A stretch of 64,000 nucleotides of DNA from NCBI RefSeq assembly GCF_001586215.1, contig NZ_CP014634.1, forward strand, positions 2,673,972 to 2,737,971, given 5' to 3'. The notes under the pieces were generated by a model. That model did not search any database and had not been told where the DNA came from. It saw only the letters and a list, made by a program, of their open reading frames with translations. Both the position numbers and the translations under genes were made by a program. Shown here one piece after another: positions 46,246 to 57,193 of the stretch. Position 1 is the first letter of the stretch. The number at the start of each line of letters is the position of its first letter. The stretch comes from Corynebacterium simulans (GTDB taxonomy: Bacteria; Actinomycetota; Actinomycetes; Mycobacteriales; Mycobacteriaceae).

Positions 46246-49083
46246 GTGGCTGATCGTTTGGTCGTACGCGGTGCTCGCGAGCACAATCTCAAGGGCGTCG
46301 ATATCGACCTGCCGCGCGACAAGATGGTGGTCTTTACCGGCCTTTCCGGTTCCGGTAAATCATCGTTGGCTTTTGATACTATCTTCGCGGAAGGCCAGCG
46401 GCGTTATGTTGAATCGCTGAGCTCCTACGCCCGCATGTTCCTAGGTCAGATGGACAAGCCTGACGTCGAATTCATTGATGGCCTTTCTCCCGCGGTCTCA
46501 ATTGACCAGAAGTCCACCAACCACAACCCGCGTTCTACGGTGGGCACCATCACGGAGATCTACGACTATCTGCGCCTTTTATTCTCCCGCGCGGGCACGC
46601 CGCATTGCCCGAAGTGCGACGCCGTGATTGAGCGTCAGACCCCGCAGCAAATCGTGGACACAGTGCTTGAACTCGAGGAAAAGCTAAAGTTCCAGGTCCT
46701 GGCTCCCGTGGTGCGACACCGCAAGGGCGAGTTTGTGGATCTCTTTGCCGATCTTGCATCTCAGGGTTTCTCCCGCGTGCGGGTTGATGGCGAGGTTTAT
46801 CAATTAACTGAGCCGCCGACGCTGAAGAAGCAGATCAAGCACGATATTGACGTGGTGGTGGACCGTTTGCAGGTCAAGGCCTCACAGAAGCAGCGTCTGA
46901 CCGATTCTGTCGAAACTGCGCTCCGCCTGTCAGACGGTCTCGTTACCCTCGACTTCATCGATCGCCCCGAGCTCACTCATACCTACTCGGAGAAGGCCGC
47001 CTGCCCCAATGGTCACACCCTAACCATCGAGGAATACGAGCCGCGTGCGTTTTCCTTCAATGCGCCTTTCGGCTCCTGTCCAGAATGTGACGGTCTAGGT
47101 ACCCGACTTGAGGTCGACGTAGATCTGCTGATTCCGGATCCTGACGCTCCAGCAGTCGACGCCATCCAGCCGTGGCATTCCAGCCCGAATTCGCGCTACT
47201 TCGTCAAACTCGTCGAGGGCCTTGGTAAGACGTTGGGCTTTGATCCGCAGACTCCGGTTTCACAGCTGACAAAGCAGCAGCGCGATGCGCTGATTTATGG
47301 CACCGACGTGGAAGTAAACGTGCGCTATAAGAACCGCTACGGCAGGCAGCGCAACTGGACCGCTCCCTTTGAGGGTGCGATCGGCTTCTTGGAGCGCAAG
47401 CTTGAGCAGGCCGATTCCGAGTCGCAGAAGGACCGCTTGCTGCAGTACACCCGCCGGGTGGCTTGCAATACCTGTAATGGCACGCGCCTGCGCCCGGAGA
47501 TCTTGGCTGTGCGGCTTGCCTCCACCGCGCACGGCGAGAAGTCCATTGCGGGGCTGTCCGCGCTGTCTATCGAAGAGGCCGCGGAGTTCCTTGACTCGCT
47601 GGTACTGGGGCACCGCGAGGAAATTATCGCTGGCGCAGTATTGAAGGAGATTCAGGCCCGCCTGCGATTCCTGCTCGACGTGGGTCTGAATTACCTCACC
47701 TTGGATCGTGGAGCTTCCACGCTTTCTGGTGGGGAGGCGCAGCGCATCCGCCTGGCAACCCAGATTGGTTCGGGTCTGGCTGGCGTGCTGTATGTGCTGG
47801 ATGAGCCCTCCATTGGTCTGCACCAGCGTGACAATCAGCGTCTCATCGCTACTTTGAAGCGCCTCCGTGACATCGGCAATACGTTGATTGTGGTTGAGCA
47901 CGATGAAGACACCATCCGCGAGGCCGACTGGCTTGTTGATGTTGGCCCGCGCGCCGGCGAGTACGGCGGCGAGGTTGTCTATCAAGGTGAGCCCGCCGGC
48001 ATCATGGATAAGGAAGAATCGCTTACGGGTCAGTATCTGTCTGGCAAGCGTGTGCTGGCGGTGCCGGATAAGCGTCGTGAGATTGACCCTGAACGCAAGC
48101 TCAAGGTAGTCGGCGCTCGGGAAAACAACTTGAAGGGCATCGACGTTGAGATTCCGCTCGGCGTGCTTTGCTGCATCACCGGTGTATCGGGTTCCGGCAA
48201 GTCCACGGTGGTCAACCAGATTCTGGCCAAGACTCTGTCCAACAAGCTCAACCGTGCGCGCCAGGTGCCAGGCCGCGCCAAGCGCGTCGAGGGCGTCGAG
48301 CACCTCGACAAGCTGGTGCAGGTGGACCAGAGCCCGATCGGCCGTACCCCGCGTTCCAACCCGGCTACCTATACCGGTGTATTCGACAAGATCCGCAACC
48401 TCTTTGCGGAGACCCAAGAGGCAAAGGTGCGCGGATACAAGCCAGGCCGTTTCTCCTTTAACGTCAAGGGTGGTCGCTGCGAGGCTTGCCAGGGTGACGG
48501 CACGTTGAAGATCGAGATGAACTTCCTGCCGGACGTTTATGTCCCGTGTGAGGTCTGTGAGGGTGCGCGCTATAACCGTGAAACCCTGGAGGTCCTCTAC
48601 AAGGGCAAGAACATCGCTGAGGTTCTCAACATGCCTATCTCCGAGGCCGCCGAGTTCTTCGAGCCGATTACCTCGATTCACCGTTACCTCGCCACGCTTG
48701 TCGACGTCGGACTGGGTTATGTTCGCCTGGGGCAAGCGGCCACCACGCTGTCTGGCGGCGAGGCGCAGCGCGTAAAGCTTGCTGCTGAGCTGCAAAAACG
48801 CACCAAGGGGCGTACCGTCTACATTTTGGACGAGCCAACCACGGGCCTGCACTTCGAGGACATTCGCAAGCTCATGCTGGTTATCCAAGGGCTGGTGGAC
48901 AAGGGCAACTCGGTTCTTATCATCGAGCACAACCTTGACGTGATTAAGGCCGCTGACTGGATCGTGGACATGGGTCCCGAAGGCGGAAATGGCGGCGGTC
49001 GCGTCGTAGCTGAGGGCACTCCAGAAGATGTCGCAAAGGTGGAAGGCTCCTATACAGGCCAGTTCCTGAAGGAGCTCCTGTAG
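46246..49083 (+). CDS. uvrA: UvrABC excinuclease subunit A
   Basis: A 945-residue DNA-damage sensor with two ABC ATPase modules. The first Walker A is [19 protein letters not shown] (residue 31) and the first signature is [16 protein letters not shown]. The second Walker A is [17 protein letters not shown] and the second signature is [15 protein letters not shown] with [11 protein letters not shown]. Zinc modules are CPNGH...CPECDGLGT, in which a His stands for one Cys, and CEACQGDGT...CEVCEGARY. The start is GTG at 46246 with AAAGGAGG nine bases upstream. Confidence 0.97.
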   Translation: MADRLVVRGAREHNLKGVDIDLPRDKMVVFTGLSGSGKSSLAFDTIFAEGQRRYVESLSSYARMFLGQMDKPDVEFIDGLSPAVSIDQKSTNHNPRSTVGTITEIYDYLRLLFSRAGTPHCPKCDAVIERQTPQQIVDTVLELEEKLKFQVLAPVVRHRKGEFVDLFADLASQGFSRVRVDGEVYQLTEPPTLKKQIKHDIDVVVDRLQVKASQKQRLTDSVETALRLSDGLVTLDFIDRPELTHTYSEKAACPNGHTLTIEEYEPRAFSFNAPFGSCPECDGLGTRLEVDVDLLIPDPDAPAVDAIQPWHSSPNSRYFVKLVEGLGKTLGFDPQTPVSQLTKQQRDALIYGTDVEVNVRYKNRYGRQRNWTAPFEGAIGFLERKLEQADSESQKDRLLQYTRRVACNTCNGTRLRPEILAVRLASTAHGEKSIAGLSALSIEEAAEFLDSLVLGHREEIIAGAVLKEIQARLRFLLDVGLNYLTLDRGASTLSGGEAQRIRLATQIGSGLAGVLYVLDEPSIGLHQRDNQRLIATLKRLRDIGNTLIVVEHDEDTIREADWLVDVGPRAGEYGGEVVYQGEPAGIMDKEESLTGQYLSGKRVLAVPDKRREIDPERKLKVVGARENNLKGIDVEIPLGVLCCITGVSGSGKSTVVNQILAKTLSNKLNRARQVPGRAKRVEGVEHLDKLVQVDQSPIGRTPRSNPATYTGVFDKIRNLFAETQEAKVRGYKPGRFSFNVKGGRCEACQGDGTLKIEMNFLPDVYVPCEVCEGARYNRETLEVLYKGKNIAEVLNMPISEAAEFFEPITSIHRYLATLVDVGLGYVRLGQAATTLSGGEAQRVKLAAELQKRTKGRTVYILDEPTTGLHFEDIRKLMLVIQGLVDKGNSVLIIEHNLDVIKAADWIVDMGPEGGNGGGRVVAEGTPEDVAKVEGSYTGQFLKELL

Positions 49084-49125
49084 TCGCCTCTGGCAGTGAG
49101 CGCGTAGTTAGTTGCGCGTGGCGAT

Positions 49126-49154
49126 TTGGCTCTGCGGGAAGTGGGGGTTATACT
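49126..49154 (+). promoter_or_regulatory. promoter of the infC-rpmI-rplT operon
   Basis: TTGGCT (49126-49131), a 17-base spacer and TATACT (49149-49154) form a good sigma-A-type promoter. It would give a leader of about 225 bases before infC. Confidence 0.7.
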
Positions 49155-49160
49155 AATCAG

Positions 49161-49387
49161 CACTACCGCCCGTAGGGCCTTCTCCAGGAGGTCACGGGTC
49201 ACAAGCGGAGTTTCTCCCACCTGAAGCCGCGAACCTATTTGGTTCGAAGGATAAAGGTAAAAGGGTTGAGGTTAATACCTCGGCATTTTTGTGAGAACTC
49301 CCGGCTGCCTTATGGCAGACCGGGTTTTTCGTTTGTGGTCTCGGTAGGCACATCACTAACCCACCCCCTTAATCGAGGAGAACCACA
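49161..49387 (+). promoter_or_regulatory. long infC leader with attenuator
   Basis: This gene-free stretch holds several foldable segments: CCCGT...ACGGG around 49170-49197, CGAACC-TATTT-GGTTCG (49230-49246), GAGGT-TAAT-ACCTC (49268-49281) with a nearby T-run, and an intrinsic terminator at 49300-49329. Leaders of infC-rpmI-rplT operons are bound by ribosomal protein L20 in several bacteria; control by attenuation here is inferred from the structure. Confidence 0.6.
49300..49329 (+). terminator. intrinsic terminator inside the infC leader (attenuator)
   Basis: CCCGGCTGCC (49300-49309) pairs with GGCAGACCGGG (49314-49324) over ten pairs with one bulged A. TTTTT follows. It lies 59 bases before the infC start, with a strong promoter upstream, so it must be read through for the operon to be expressed. 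Confidence 0.82.
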
Positions 49388-49909
49388 ATCAGCGCTGAAG
49401 CTCGCATCAATGAGCGCATCCGAGTACCCGAGGTCCGTCTAGTTGGCCCCGGTGGTGAACAGGTGGGCATCGTCCGTACTGATGATGCTCGCAAGCTTGC
49501 ATATGAAGCAGACCTTGATCTTGTTGAGGTTGCGCCTAATGCAAAGCCGCCCGTAGCCAAGATCATGGACTACGGAAAGTTTAAGTACGAGCAGGCTCAG
49601 AAGGCTCGCGAAGCCCGCAAGAACCAACAGCAGACTGTGGTCAAGGAACAGAAGTTCCGTCCGAAGATCGATGATCACGATTATGAGACCAAGAAGGGCA
49701 ACGTGGTGCGCTTCCTGGAGAAGGGTTCCAAGGTCAAGGTAACCATCATGTTCCGTGGCCGCGAGCAGTCGCGTCCGGAGCTTGGTTTCCGCCTGTTGGA
49801 GCGCCTCGCCGAGGATGTCGCTGAGTACGGCTCCGTCGAGTCCCGCCCCAAGCAGGATGGTCGCAACATGACCATGGTTCTGGGACCCGTCCGCAAGGGC
49901 AAGAAGTAG
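49388..49909 (+). CDS. infC: translation initiation factor IF-3, ATC start codon
   Basis: 173 residues. IF-3 prevents subunit joining and discriminates against poor start codons. The family N-terminus [20 protein letters not shown] is encoded from ATC at 49388, with GAGGAG at 49375-49380 and a 7-base spacing; no ATG or GTG is available near it. Rare AUU/AUC starts on infC are known and let IF-3 repress its own translation. The next in-frame usual start (GTG 49463) would delete the conserved N-terminus. The linker [25 protein letters not shown] and the C-domain ending GPVRKGKK are typical. First gene of infC-rpmI-rplT. Confidence 0.95.
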   Translation: MSAEARINERIRVPEVRLVGPGGEQVGIVRTDDARKLAYEADLDLVEVAPNAKPPVAKIMDYGKFKYEQAQKAREARKNQQQTVVKEQKFRPKIDDHDYETKKGNVVRFLEKGSKVKVTIMFRGREQSRPELGFRLLERLAEDVAEYGSVESRPKQDGRNMTMVLGPVRKGKK

Positions 49910-49945
49910 ACCAAACTCCATTTAGGATCTAAGGACTTAATTCTC

Positions 49946-50140
49946 ATGAAGCAGAAGACCCACAAGGGCACCGCCAAGCGCATCAAGGTGACCGGTTCCG
50001 GCAAGCTGCGCCGTGAGCAGGCTGGCCGCCGCCACCTGCTGGAGGGCAAGCCATCCAAGCAGACCCGTCGTCTCAAGGGCACCAAGGACGTTGCACCTTC
50101 CGACGTCAAGCGCGTAAAGCGCCTGCTCGGCCGCTCCTAA
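49946..50140 (+). CDS. rpmI: 50S ribosomal protein L35
   Basis: 64 residues, strongly basic: [20 protein letters not shown], then [34 protein letters not shown]. All hallmarks of bL35 are present. It is located 36 bases after infC and 54 bases before rplT. Confidence 0.97.
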   Translation: MKQKTHKGTAKRIKVTGSGKLRREQAGRRHLLEGKPSKQTRRLKGTKDVAPSDVKRVKRLLGRS

Positions 50141-50194
50141 TTAGCGCCGAATCAACCCACTTACTAGACCCACACAAGATAAGGAAGTAATACT

Positions 50195-50578
50195 GTGGCA
50201 CGAGTAAAGCGCTCAGTTAACGCTAAGAAGAAGCGTCGCGCGATTCTGAAGTCCGCTAAGGGCTACCGCGGCCAGCGTTCCCGCCTGTACCGTAAGGCTA
50301 AGGAGCAGTGGCTGCACTCCATGACTTACGCTTACCGCGATCGTCGCGCCCGTAAGTCTGAGTTCCGTAAGTTGTGGATCCAGCGCATCAACGCCGCTGC
50401 CCGCATGAACGACATCACCTACAACCGCCTCATCCACGGCCTGCGCCTGGCTGAGATCGAGGTTGACCGCAAGATCCTCGCTGAGCTCGCAGTCAACGAC
50501 TTCGAGGCATTCTCCGCACTGTGCGAGGCAGCCAAGGCTGCTCTGCCGGAGGACATCAACGCTCCGAAGGCTGCCTAG
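50195..50578 (+). CDS. rplT: 50S ribosomal protein L20
   Basis: A 127-residue bL20, an early assembly protein on 23S rRNA and in other bacteria the repressor of this operon. It has the basic N-terminal extension [37 protein letters not shown] and [20 protein letters not shown]. The start is GTG at 50195 with AAGGAAG upstream. Confidence 0.97.
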   Translation: MARVKRSVNAKKKRRAILKSAKGYRGQRSRLYRKAKEQWLHSMTYAYRDRRARKSEFRKLWIQRINAAARMNDITYNRLIHGLRLAEIEVDRKILAELAVNDFEAFSALCEAAKAALPEDINAPKAA

Positions 50579-50610
50579 TTAAATAGGTATGCGCAAAGCG
50601 TATTACTTTT

Positions 50611-50668
50611 AAAGCTCCCGCTACTACTTTCCGTCAATTATGGTGTGAAAGGATAGGGGGAGCTTTTA
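50611..50668 (+). terminator. rplT operon terminator
   Basis: AAAGCTCCC (50611-50619) pairs with GGGAGCTTT (50658-50666), with an inner CTTTC/GAAAG stem. TTTTA follows. Confidence 0.8.
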
Positions 50669-50814
50669 TGTATTTGGGGATTTTTCCCCAGTTATCTATA
50701 CCCATCTAGGAAGTCGCAGTTAGCTCGTGCTAATTTGTCTGTGACACACGGCGCGGACTTTTCCGGCGTGTACTCCTTTTCTTTCATCTTTTGCCCATTT
50801 CTCAGGAGCCTTCT

Positions 50815-51246
50815 ATGACCTATCCAAACAACGGAAACCCTCAAGGCTACGGCAACCAGCCGCAGAACCCGTTTGGACAGCAGCCGCAGCAGTTCAACAA
50901 CAACGCCCCTGCGCCTGCTCCATACCAGGGCGGTCAGCCACAGTACGGCCAGGCCTACCCAGTTCAGCAGTACCCAGCAGGCGTCGAGCAGAAGTCCTGG
51001 GTTGCAGCAATGCTGCTGGCTTTCTTCTTCGGCTACTTGGGCGCGCACAACTTCTACTTGGGCAAGACCAACCGCGGTATCGCACAGCTGATTACCTTCG
51101 TGGTTTCCGCTGTGACCCTCATCGTGATCATCGGCTTTTTCATCGGTGGTGCCCTCGAGATCTGGGCATTCGTCGAGTTCATCATGATCATCGCTGGTGC
51201 CGGCGGCTACGACCGCGATGGCCGCGGTATTCCGCTGCGTCGCTAA
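50815..51246 (+). CDS. TM2-domain membrane protein
   Basis: 143 residues. A 60-residue N-terminal tail is rich in Pro, Gln, Asn, Gly and Tyr (QPQNPFGQQPQQFNNNAP). The TM2 domain follows: SWVAAMLLAFFFGYLGAHNFYLGKT, then GIAQLITFVVSAVTLIVIIG and GALEIWAFVEFIMI. Two or three membrane helices are joined by the DRF-like turn (here GAHNFYLG). The start ATG 50815 has CAGGAG upstream. The role of TM2 proteins in bacteria is unclear; the Q/N-rich tail is common among actinobacterial members. Confidence 0.87.
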   Translation: MTYPNNGNPQGYGNQPQNPFGQQPQQFNNNAPAPAPYQGGQPQYGQAYPVQQYPAGVEQKSWVAAMLLAFFFGYLGAHNFYLGKTNRGIAQLITFVVSAVTLIVIIGFFIGGALEIWAFVEFIMIIAGAGGYDRDGRGIPLRR

Positions 51247-51282
51247 GCGTTTGCTCACTTAAAGCCCGCGCTCTAATACTTG

Positions 51283-51310
51283 CCCACTACGGCTTTTGCT
51301 GTGGTGGGTT
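51283..51310 (+). terminator. weak hairpin after the TM2 gene
   Basis: CCCACTAC (51283-51290) and GTGGTGGG (51301-51308) pair over 8 bp with one wobble. TT and then a T/G-rich stretch follow, without a clean T-run. Confidence 0.4.
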
Positions 51311-51397
51311 TGGTGGTTTTCTGGGGCTTTTGATGCTTTTTGGGTGTGGCTTAATCCTGTTGGTGTGTCGGCCGTATGCGCTGCTAGATTGGGGTCT

Positions 51398-52198
51398 ATG
51401 GAATTGGACTTTGAATCTGCTTTTACTGAGAGAACCCCGCGCATCGTTAATGCGGTCAAGCTGCACCGCGCAGCCAATAGGCGCAAGGCCAAGCAGTTCA
51501 TCATTGAGGGCGAAAATGCGGTGGACGCGGCGGTGTCCACCGGTGCCGCAACCGATGTCTTCGTCACCGAGAAAGCGGCTGAGCGTTTCGCAGACATCGT
51601 CACCGCTGCCGGCTACATGGATGTCTACGTCCATCCCATCACGGATAAAGCAGCGCGCCACATGTCCGATACCGCAACCACCACCGGGCTATTTGCCCTC
51701 TGCAAGCCGGTGCTGTGGTCAGTGGGCAAGATTCTCAACGCCAAACCACGTCTGGTCTCGGTTCCGGTCTTGACCTCGGAGCCAGGCAACGCGGGTACCT
51801 TGATCAGGACTTCTGACGCCATGGGCGCCGATGGCGTCATCTTCGCCGGCGAGACCGTCGATCCCCTGGGCTGCAAGGTGGCGCGTTCCTCAGCAGGTTC
51901 GCTCTTCCACGTTCCCGTTGCGCGCGACCCTAACATCAAGGACGTCCTGGGGCAGTTGCGCAAGTCCGGCATGCAGATTCTTGCTACGGCAGCCGACGGC
52001 GAGGTTGACCTTGCCGAGGCAGATCTCAGCCAGCCCACCGCGTGGCTATTTGGCAACGAGGCACACGGGCTAGGGGAGCTGCTCGACGAGGCAGACATGC
52101 GCGTGCGCATTCCTATTTTGGGCCGCGCAGAGTCGCTGAATCTCGCCACCGCCGCTTCTATCTGCCTTTACGAATCCGCGAAGTCTCATAGCCGCTAG
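51398..52198 (+). CDS. SpoU/TrmH-family RNA 2'-O-methyltransferase
   Basis: 266 residues. The N-terminal substrate-binding domain begins RTPRIVNAVKLHRAANRRKAKQFIIEGENAVDAA. The SPOUT knot has VLTSEPGNAGTLIRTSDAMGADGVIF, SAGSLFHVPVA, AWLFGNEAHGLGELL and IPILGRAESLNLATAASICLYE. The closest named relatives are RlmB/TsnR-type 23S rRNA methylases. ATG 51398 is chosen because the 34 upstream codons are Trp-rich and unlike the family. The position between rplT and pheS matches other actinobacteria. Confidence 0.92.
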   Translation: MELDFESAFTERTPRIVNAVKLHRAANRRKAKQFIIEGENAVDAAVSTGAATDVFVTEKAAERFADIVTAAGYMDVYVHPITDKAARHMSDTATTTGLFALCKPVLWSVGKILNAKPRLVSVPVLTSEPGNAGTLIRTSDAMGADGVIFAGETVDPLGCKVARSSAGSLFHVPVARDPNIKDVLGQLRKSGMQILATAADGEVDLAEADLSQPTAWLFGNEAHGLGELLDEADMRVRIPILGRAESLNLATAASICLYESAKSHSR

Positions 52199-52254
52199 CT
52201 GGTGCCCCTGCTGGCTTCTTGTGACGGTCACTACGGTATGATTAGCGCCGTTAG

Positions 52255-53331
<1,077 letters not shown>

Positions 53332-53367
53332 CCGTTTACCCCGCAATTAGGAAGGAATCTAGACACA

Positions 53368-55896
53368 ATGCTTATTTCCCAGAGCTGGGTAACCAGGTTG
53401 CTTGGCGCGAAAAATCCCGGCTGGTCAGCCACCCCGGAAGAACTTGACGCTGGTTTCGTTCGCGTCGGCTTTGAGACCGAGGGCTACGAGGGCCTGCCAG
53501 AAATCACCGGCCCGCTCGTTATCGGCCACGTTGACTCCTTCGAGGAGCTCGAGGGCTTCAAGAAGCCAATCCGTTATTGCCAGATCAATGTCGGCGACGC
53601 TAACGGCACCGGCGAGCTCCAAGGCATTATTTGTGGTGCGCGCAACTTCCGCTTGGGGGACTACGTCGTAGTCTCCCTGCCAGGTGCTGAGCTGCCAGGC
53701 GGCTTCAAGATCTCCGCACGTGAGACCTACGGCAAGATCTCTGCGGGCATGATGTGCTCCGCGGCCGAGTTGGGCATCGCTGAGAAGTCCGATGGAATCA
53801 TCACCTTGGGCGAGGAGTTCGCGGACAAAGTCGGCCAGGATGCCCGTCCGTTCTTGGGGCTGGACGATACTGTCTTCGACGTCAACATCACTCCGGACCG
53901 TGGCTACGCGCTTTCCCTGCGCGGCCTCGGCAGCGAGGTTGCTTCGGCCTTCGGCCTCGATTACGCGTGCCCGGCGCAGGACCCTTCCGTTGCTGGCATC
54001 GATGTCAGCGCCGTGCCGGAGGCTAGTGGCTCACTCATCAATGTTGAGCTGCGCGAGGAGACCAAGGCACAGCGCTTTGGCCTGCGGAAGGTCACTGGCA
54101 TTGACCCGACCGCGCGCACTCCGTTCTGGATGGAGCGCGAGCTCATGCTGGCAGGCCAACGCCCTGTTAACCCAGCAACCGACGTAACCAACTACGTCAT
54201 GCTGCTGCTCGGCCAGCCGATGCACGCTTTCGACGCCGATCAGATTTCTGGCGACCTTGTTGTACGTAACGCGCAGGCAGGGGAGAAGTTCGAGACCCTT
54301 GACCACGTTGAGCGCACCCTCGACGCCGAGGATGTAGTCATCTGCGACGACAACGGCATCCAGTCCCTGGCCGGCGTGATGGGCGGAACGAGCTCGGAGA
54401 TTACCGAGGGCGAAAACGGCACCACCAACGTCTACTTCGAGGCCGCAAACTGGGATTCCATCACCGTGGCTCGCACCTCGCGCCGCCACAAACTGTCTTC
54501 TGAGGCATCCCGTCGCTTCGAGCGAGGCGTAGATCCGGCCATCGTTGAGGTCGCACTCGACGTCGCCTGTGCACTGCTCGTACAGATCGCTGGCGGAACC
54601 ATCGAGGCCGGCCGTACCCTGGTCGGCGAGGTCGCTCGTCCGCAGCAGATCACCATGCGCGCTACCAAGCCGAGCGAGTACGCCGGTGTTGAATACTGCG
54701 GTGAGACCATCGTGAACCGTCTCCAAGAGGTCGGCTGCGAGGTTGAGGAGTCCGGTGACAACCTGCTGGTTACCCCGGCTACCTGGCGCACCGACATCAC
54801 CATGGACGTTGATCTCATCGAGGAGGTCCTGCGTCTGGAGGGCTTGGAAGATATCCCGACCATCCTGCCGACCCCATTTGGTGGCCGTGGTCTGACCCCG
54901 GCTCAGAAGCGTCGCCGCGCTATCGGTCACGGCCTGGCATATGCAGGCTACGCTGAGGTGCTGCCTTCGCCGTTCATCGCCAACAACACTTTCGATGTCT
55001 GGGGCCTGGAAGGCGATGACGAGCGCCGCAAGACCGTTTCCGTGCAGAACCCGCTCGAGTCAGACAAGGCGATTCTGAGCACCACCTTGCTGCCGAACAT
55101 GCTCGAAGCAGTTGCACGCAACGTTGCTCGTGGCCGTAACGACCTCGCGTTGTACGGCCTGCAGCAGGTTTCCTTCAAGCGTGCGGACGCTTCCGAGATG
55201 CCTTCCGTTGCGCAGCGTCCTAGCGACGCTACAGTGCAGCAGCTGCGCGACTCCCTTCCGCATCAGCCGCTGCACGTGGCTACCGTTGCTACCGGCAACG
55301 TCGAGCACGAGGGCCCATGGGGCAAGGGTCGCGCCTACACCTACGCCGATGCCATTGAGTCTGCGCGCCTGGTCGCTCGCGCGGCCGGCGTAGAGATCGA
55401 GGTAGAGGCTGCCTCCGAGCTGCCGTGGCACCCGGGCCGTTGTGCAGCGATCAAGGCTGTCGTCGATGGTGAAAGCGTCGTCGTGGGCCATGCAGGCGAG
55501 CTGCATCCAGAGATCCTCGAGGCACTGAACCTGCCGGCACGCACCTGCGCGATGGAGATGGATGTAAACGCGCTACCTACTGAGGAGATGTTCCCGGCTC
55601 CGGTTCTGTCTGCATTCCCGGCACTGCACCAAGACATCGCGTTGGTAGTCGACGAAGACACTCCTGCTGAGTCCGTGCGTAAGGTCGTGGAAGAAGGCGC
55701 CGGCGAACTGCTCGAGGGCGTTGAGCTTTTCGACGTCTTCCGCGGTGAGCAGCTGGGTGAGAGCAAGAAGTCACTCGCCTTCCAGCTGATCTTCCGCGCC
55801 TCTGACCGCACGCTGACTGACGAGGAGGCCAACGAACACCGTCTGGCTGCAGCGAAGTTGGCCGAGCAGCGTTTGGGTGCGCAGATGCGCGCTTAA
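53368..55896 (+). CDS. pheT: phenylalanine--tRNA ligase beta subunit
   Basis: 842 residues. Domains are the N-terminal EMAP-like tRNA-binding fold (residues 40-150), the B3/B4 editing region (DVNITPDRGYALSLRGLGSEV, NYVMLLLGQPMHAFDAD), the B5 domain, the inactive synthetase-like core (NPLESDKAILSTTLLPNMLEA) and the C-terminal FDX-ACB anticodon-binding domain (FPALHQDIALVVDEDTP...). Complete. A terminator follows. Confidence 0.97.
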   Translation: MLISQSWVTRLLGAKNPGWSATPEELDAGFVRVGFETEGYEGLPEITGPLVIGHVDSFEELEGFKKPIRYCQINVGDANGTGELQGIICGARNFRLGDYVVVSLPGAELPGGFKISARETYGKISAGMMCSAAELGIAEKSDGIITLGEEFADKVGQDARPFLGLDDTVFDVNITPDRGYALSLRGLGSEVASAFGLDYACPAQDPSVAGIDVSAVPEASGSLINVELREETKAQRFGLRKVTGIDPTARTPFWMERELMLAGQRPVNPATDVTNYVMLLLGQPMHAFDADQISGDLVVRNAQAGEKFETLDHVERTLDAEDVVICDDNGIQSLAGVMGGTSSEITEGENGTTNVYFEAANWDSITVARTSRRHKLSSEASRRFERGVDPAIVEVALDVACALLVQIAGGTIEAGRTLVGEVARPQQITMRATKPSEYAGVEYCGETIVNRLQEVGCEVEESGDNLLVTPATWRTDITMDVDLIEEVLRLEGLEDIPTILPTPFGGRGLTPAQKRRRAIGHGLAYAGYAEVLPSPFIANNTFDVWGLEGDDERRKTVSVQNPLESDKAILSTTLLPNMLEAVARNVARGRNDLALYGLQQVSFKRADASEMPSVAQRPSDATVQQLRDSLPHQPLHVATVATGNVEHEGPWGKGRAYTYADAIESARLVARAAGVEIEVEAASELPWHPGRCAAIKAVVDGESVVVGHAGELHPEILEALNLPARTCAMEMDVNALPTEEMFPAPVLSAFPALHQDIALVVDEDTPAESVRKVVEEGAGELLEGVELFDVFRGEQLGESKKSLAFQLIFRASDRTLTDEEANEHRLAAAKLAEQRLGAQMRA

Positions 55897-55929
55897 GCTC
55901 GGTTCAGCTGCCGAACTCTAGCTCGTCGT

Positions 55930-55980
55930 AAAAGGGCCGCGCAGATCACCTTTTCTATGGGGTGGCTGCGCGGCCTTTTC
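55930..55980 (+). terminator. pheT terminator
   Basis: GGCCGCGCAG (55935-55944) pairs with CTGCGCGGCC (55966-55975), flanked by A-rich and TTTTC ends with one bulged G. The form is that of an intrinsic terminator. Confidence 0.82.
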
Positions 55981-56071
55981 TTATCAATCCTTAACCTTCT
56001 GAGCTAGACTTACTCCCGCTATTGAACGTGACTTGAGACCGGCAGTTTCTCTCTCGCTGCTGGGAAAGTAG

Positions 56072-57052
56072 GTGCTGGTGCTAGAGTATGCCGTCTTCTA
56101 TTTCACTATCTGCATGCTGCTAGCCAGCGTCCTGGTCGCCGGAGTCTGCGTGGGATGCCTGGTGGCCACCCGCTCCCAAGTCTTCAAACTGTTGGCGGTA
56201 TTCTTCGGCGTCTATGCCTTCGATATAGCGCTTGTCTTTCGAACGCAGTTCATCCACGGCGGGATGGCTAACCGTGAGGTTTCTGTCTACGCAATTACGG
56301 CGCCTTTCGAGTCGATATTGCTGGGTGGCGTGATGATGGCTGTGATGGCCATCGTGGTGCAGCGCTACTTAAATGGCTGGCGCTTTCTGCCGCATGCCTG
56401 CGTTGGGCTGTTCCTGATAGGCAGCGTCGCGGCCTTATGGGCAGTAGAGGACCCGGCACTACGCCAGTTCCTTTTCTTCAACATGCGGCCTATCACGCTG
56501 GCATTTCTACTTTGCTATGGCTTTGGCTGCTACTTGCGCGCGAATGATCCCGCGGAGCGCGCACGCCTTTATTCCTACCGCCATCTCTTCTTCCAGGTTG
56601 CTATCTGTGCCGTGCTGGTGGTGGCAGAGAACGTTTACTATCAGCTCATCTTTGACTGGGAGAAAGCCGGCCCCGATGTGCTCTCATTCTTGCCGGAGCG
56701 CAATTTTATGGAAAACGTTCTGATCATTGCTATCGGCTGGGCCGTCGTCTCTCATGCGCGAGTGGTTCTGCGCCACGTTGGTGCGGATGCGGCGGTTAAG
56801 CCAATCTCAGATGCGGCAGCGGATGACTTTCACGAGCGCAGCCTTGAGCGCTTTTCGGAGGCCCATGGCCTTTCGAAGCGCGAGCGTGAAGTGGCCGGCC
56901 TGGTGCTGGCCCGCAAGAGCAATCGCGAGATCGCGGACGAACTCGGCATCTCGCTTTCTACCGTAAAGGTCCACGTTCACAATATTTTGAAAAAGTCATC
57001 CTACGAGTCTCGTGACCTATTGGTTGAGGGGTACTGGTCAGGGGTAATGTAA
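56072..57052 (+). CDS. LuxR-type transcriptional regulator with N-terminal seven-helix membrane domain
   Basis: 326 residues. Seven hydrophobic stretches occupy roughly residues 5-30, 37-57, 77-97, 107-126, 135-155, 170-192 and 212-232. An amphipathic linker then leads to a C-terminal LuxR (GerE) helix-turn-helix: LSKREREVAGLVLARKSNRE, then IADELGISLSTVKVHVHNIL. No receiver or known ligand domain is visible, so this would be a one-component membrane-bound regulator; the sensed signal is unknown. It is followed by an intergenic region with two identical repeats and then the arc-like genes on the same strand, which are its probable targets. Starts GTG 56072 or GTG 56078 are both possible. Confidence 0.85.
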   Translation: MLVLEYAVFYFTICMLLASVLVAGVCVGCLVATRSQVFKLLAVFFGVYAFDIALVFRTQFIHGGMANREVSVYAITAPFESILLGGVMMAVMAIVVQRYLNGWRFLPHACVGLFLIGSVAALWAVEDPALRQFLFFNMRPITLAFLLCYGFGCYLRANDPAERARLYSYRHLFFQVAICAVLVVAENVYYQLIFDWEKAGPDVLSFLPERNFMENVLIIAIGWAVVSHARVVLRHVGADAAVKPISDAAADDFHERSLERFSEAHGLSKREREVAGLVLARKSNREIADELGISLSTVKVHVHNILKKSSYESRDLLVEGYWSGVM

Positions 57053-57078
57053 CCGGCTTTTGCTCGCGTTTGGGCAGC

Positions 57079-57093
57079 GGTTTAAACCGGGTT
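57079..57093. repeat. direct repeat copy 1, putative regulator site
   Basis: GGTTTAAACCGGGTT; identical to the copy 99 bases downstream. The core GGTTTAAACC is a perfect 10-base palindrome. Confidence 0.7.
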
Positions 57094-57177
57094 AATTTGT
57101 ACGTTGTGTTACCAAATGTAGAAAAAGCGATGTATATCACAATCTAAGCTTTGCGCGTAAACCTGCAGTTCAAACGT

Positions 57178-57193
57178 GGTTTAAACCGGGTTT
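57178..57193. repeat. direct repeat copy 2, putative regulator site
   Basis: GGTTTAAACCGGGTTT; matches copy 1 over 15 bases with the same orientation. It lies about 220 bases before the arcB start. Confidence 0.7.

Noticed and set aside
47260..48930. 556-codon open frame on the minus strand opposite uvrA
   Set aside because: Composition and phase are those of an antisense shadow of a GC-rich gene; no ribosome-binding site and no recognisable family.
49239..49442. Possible leader peptide or alternative gene in the infC leader
   Set aside because: Overlaps the terminator and the true infC start in another frame; no family resemblance or ribosome-binding site.
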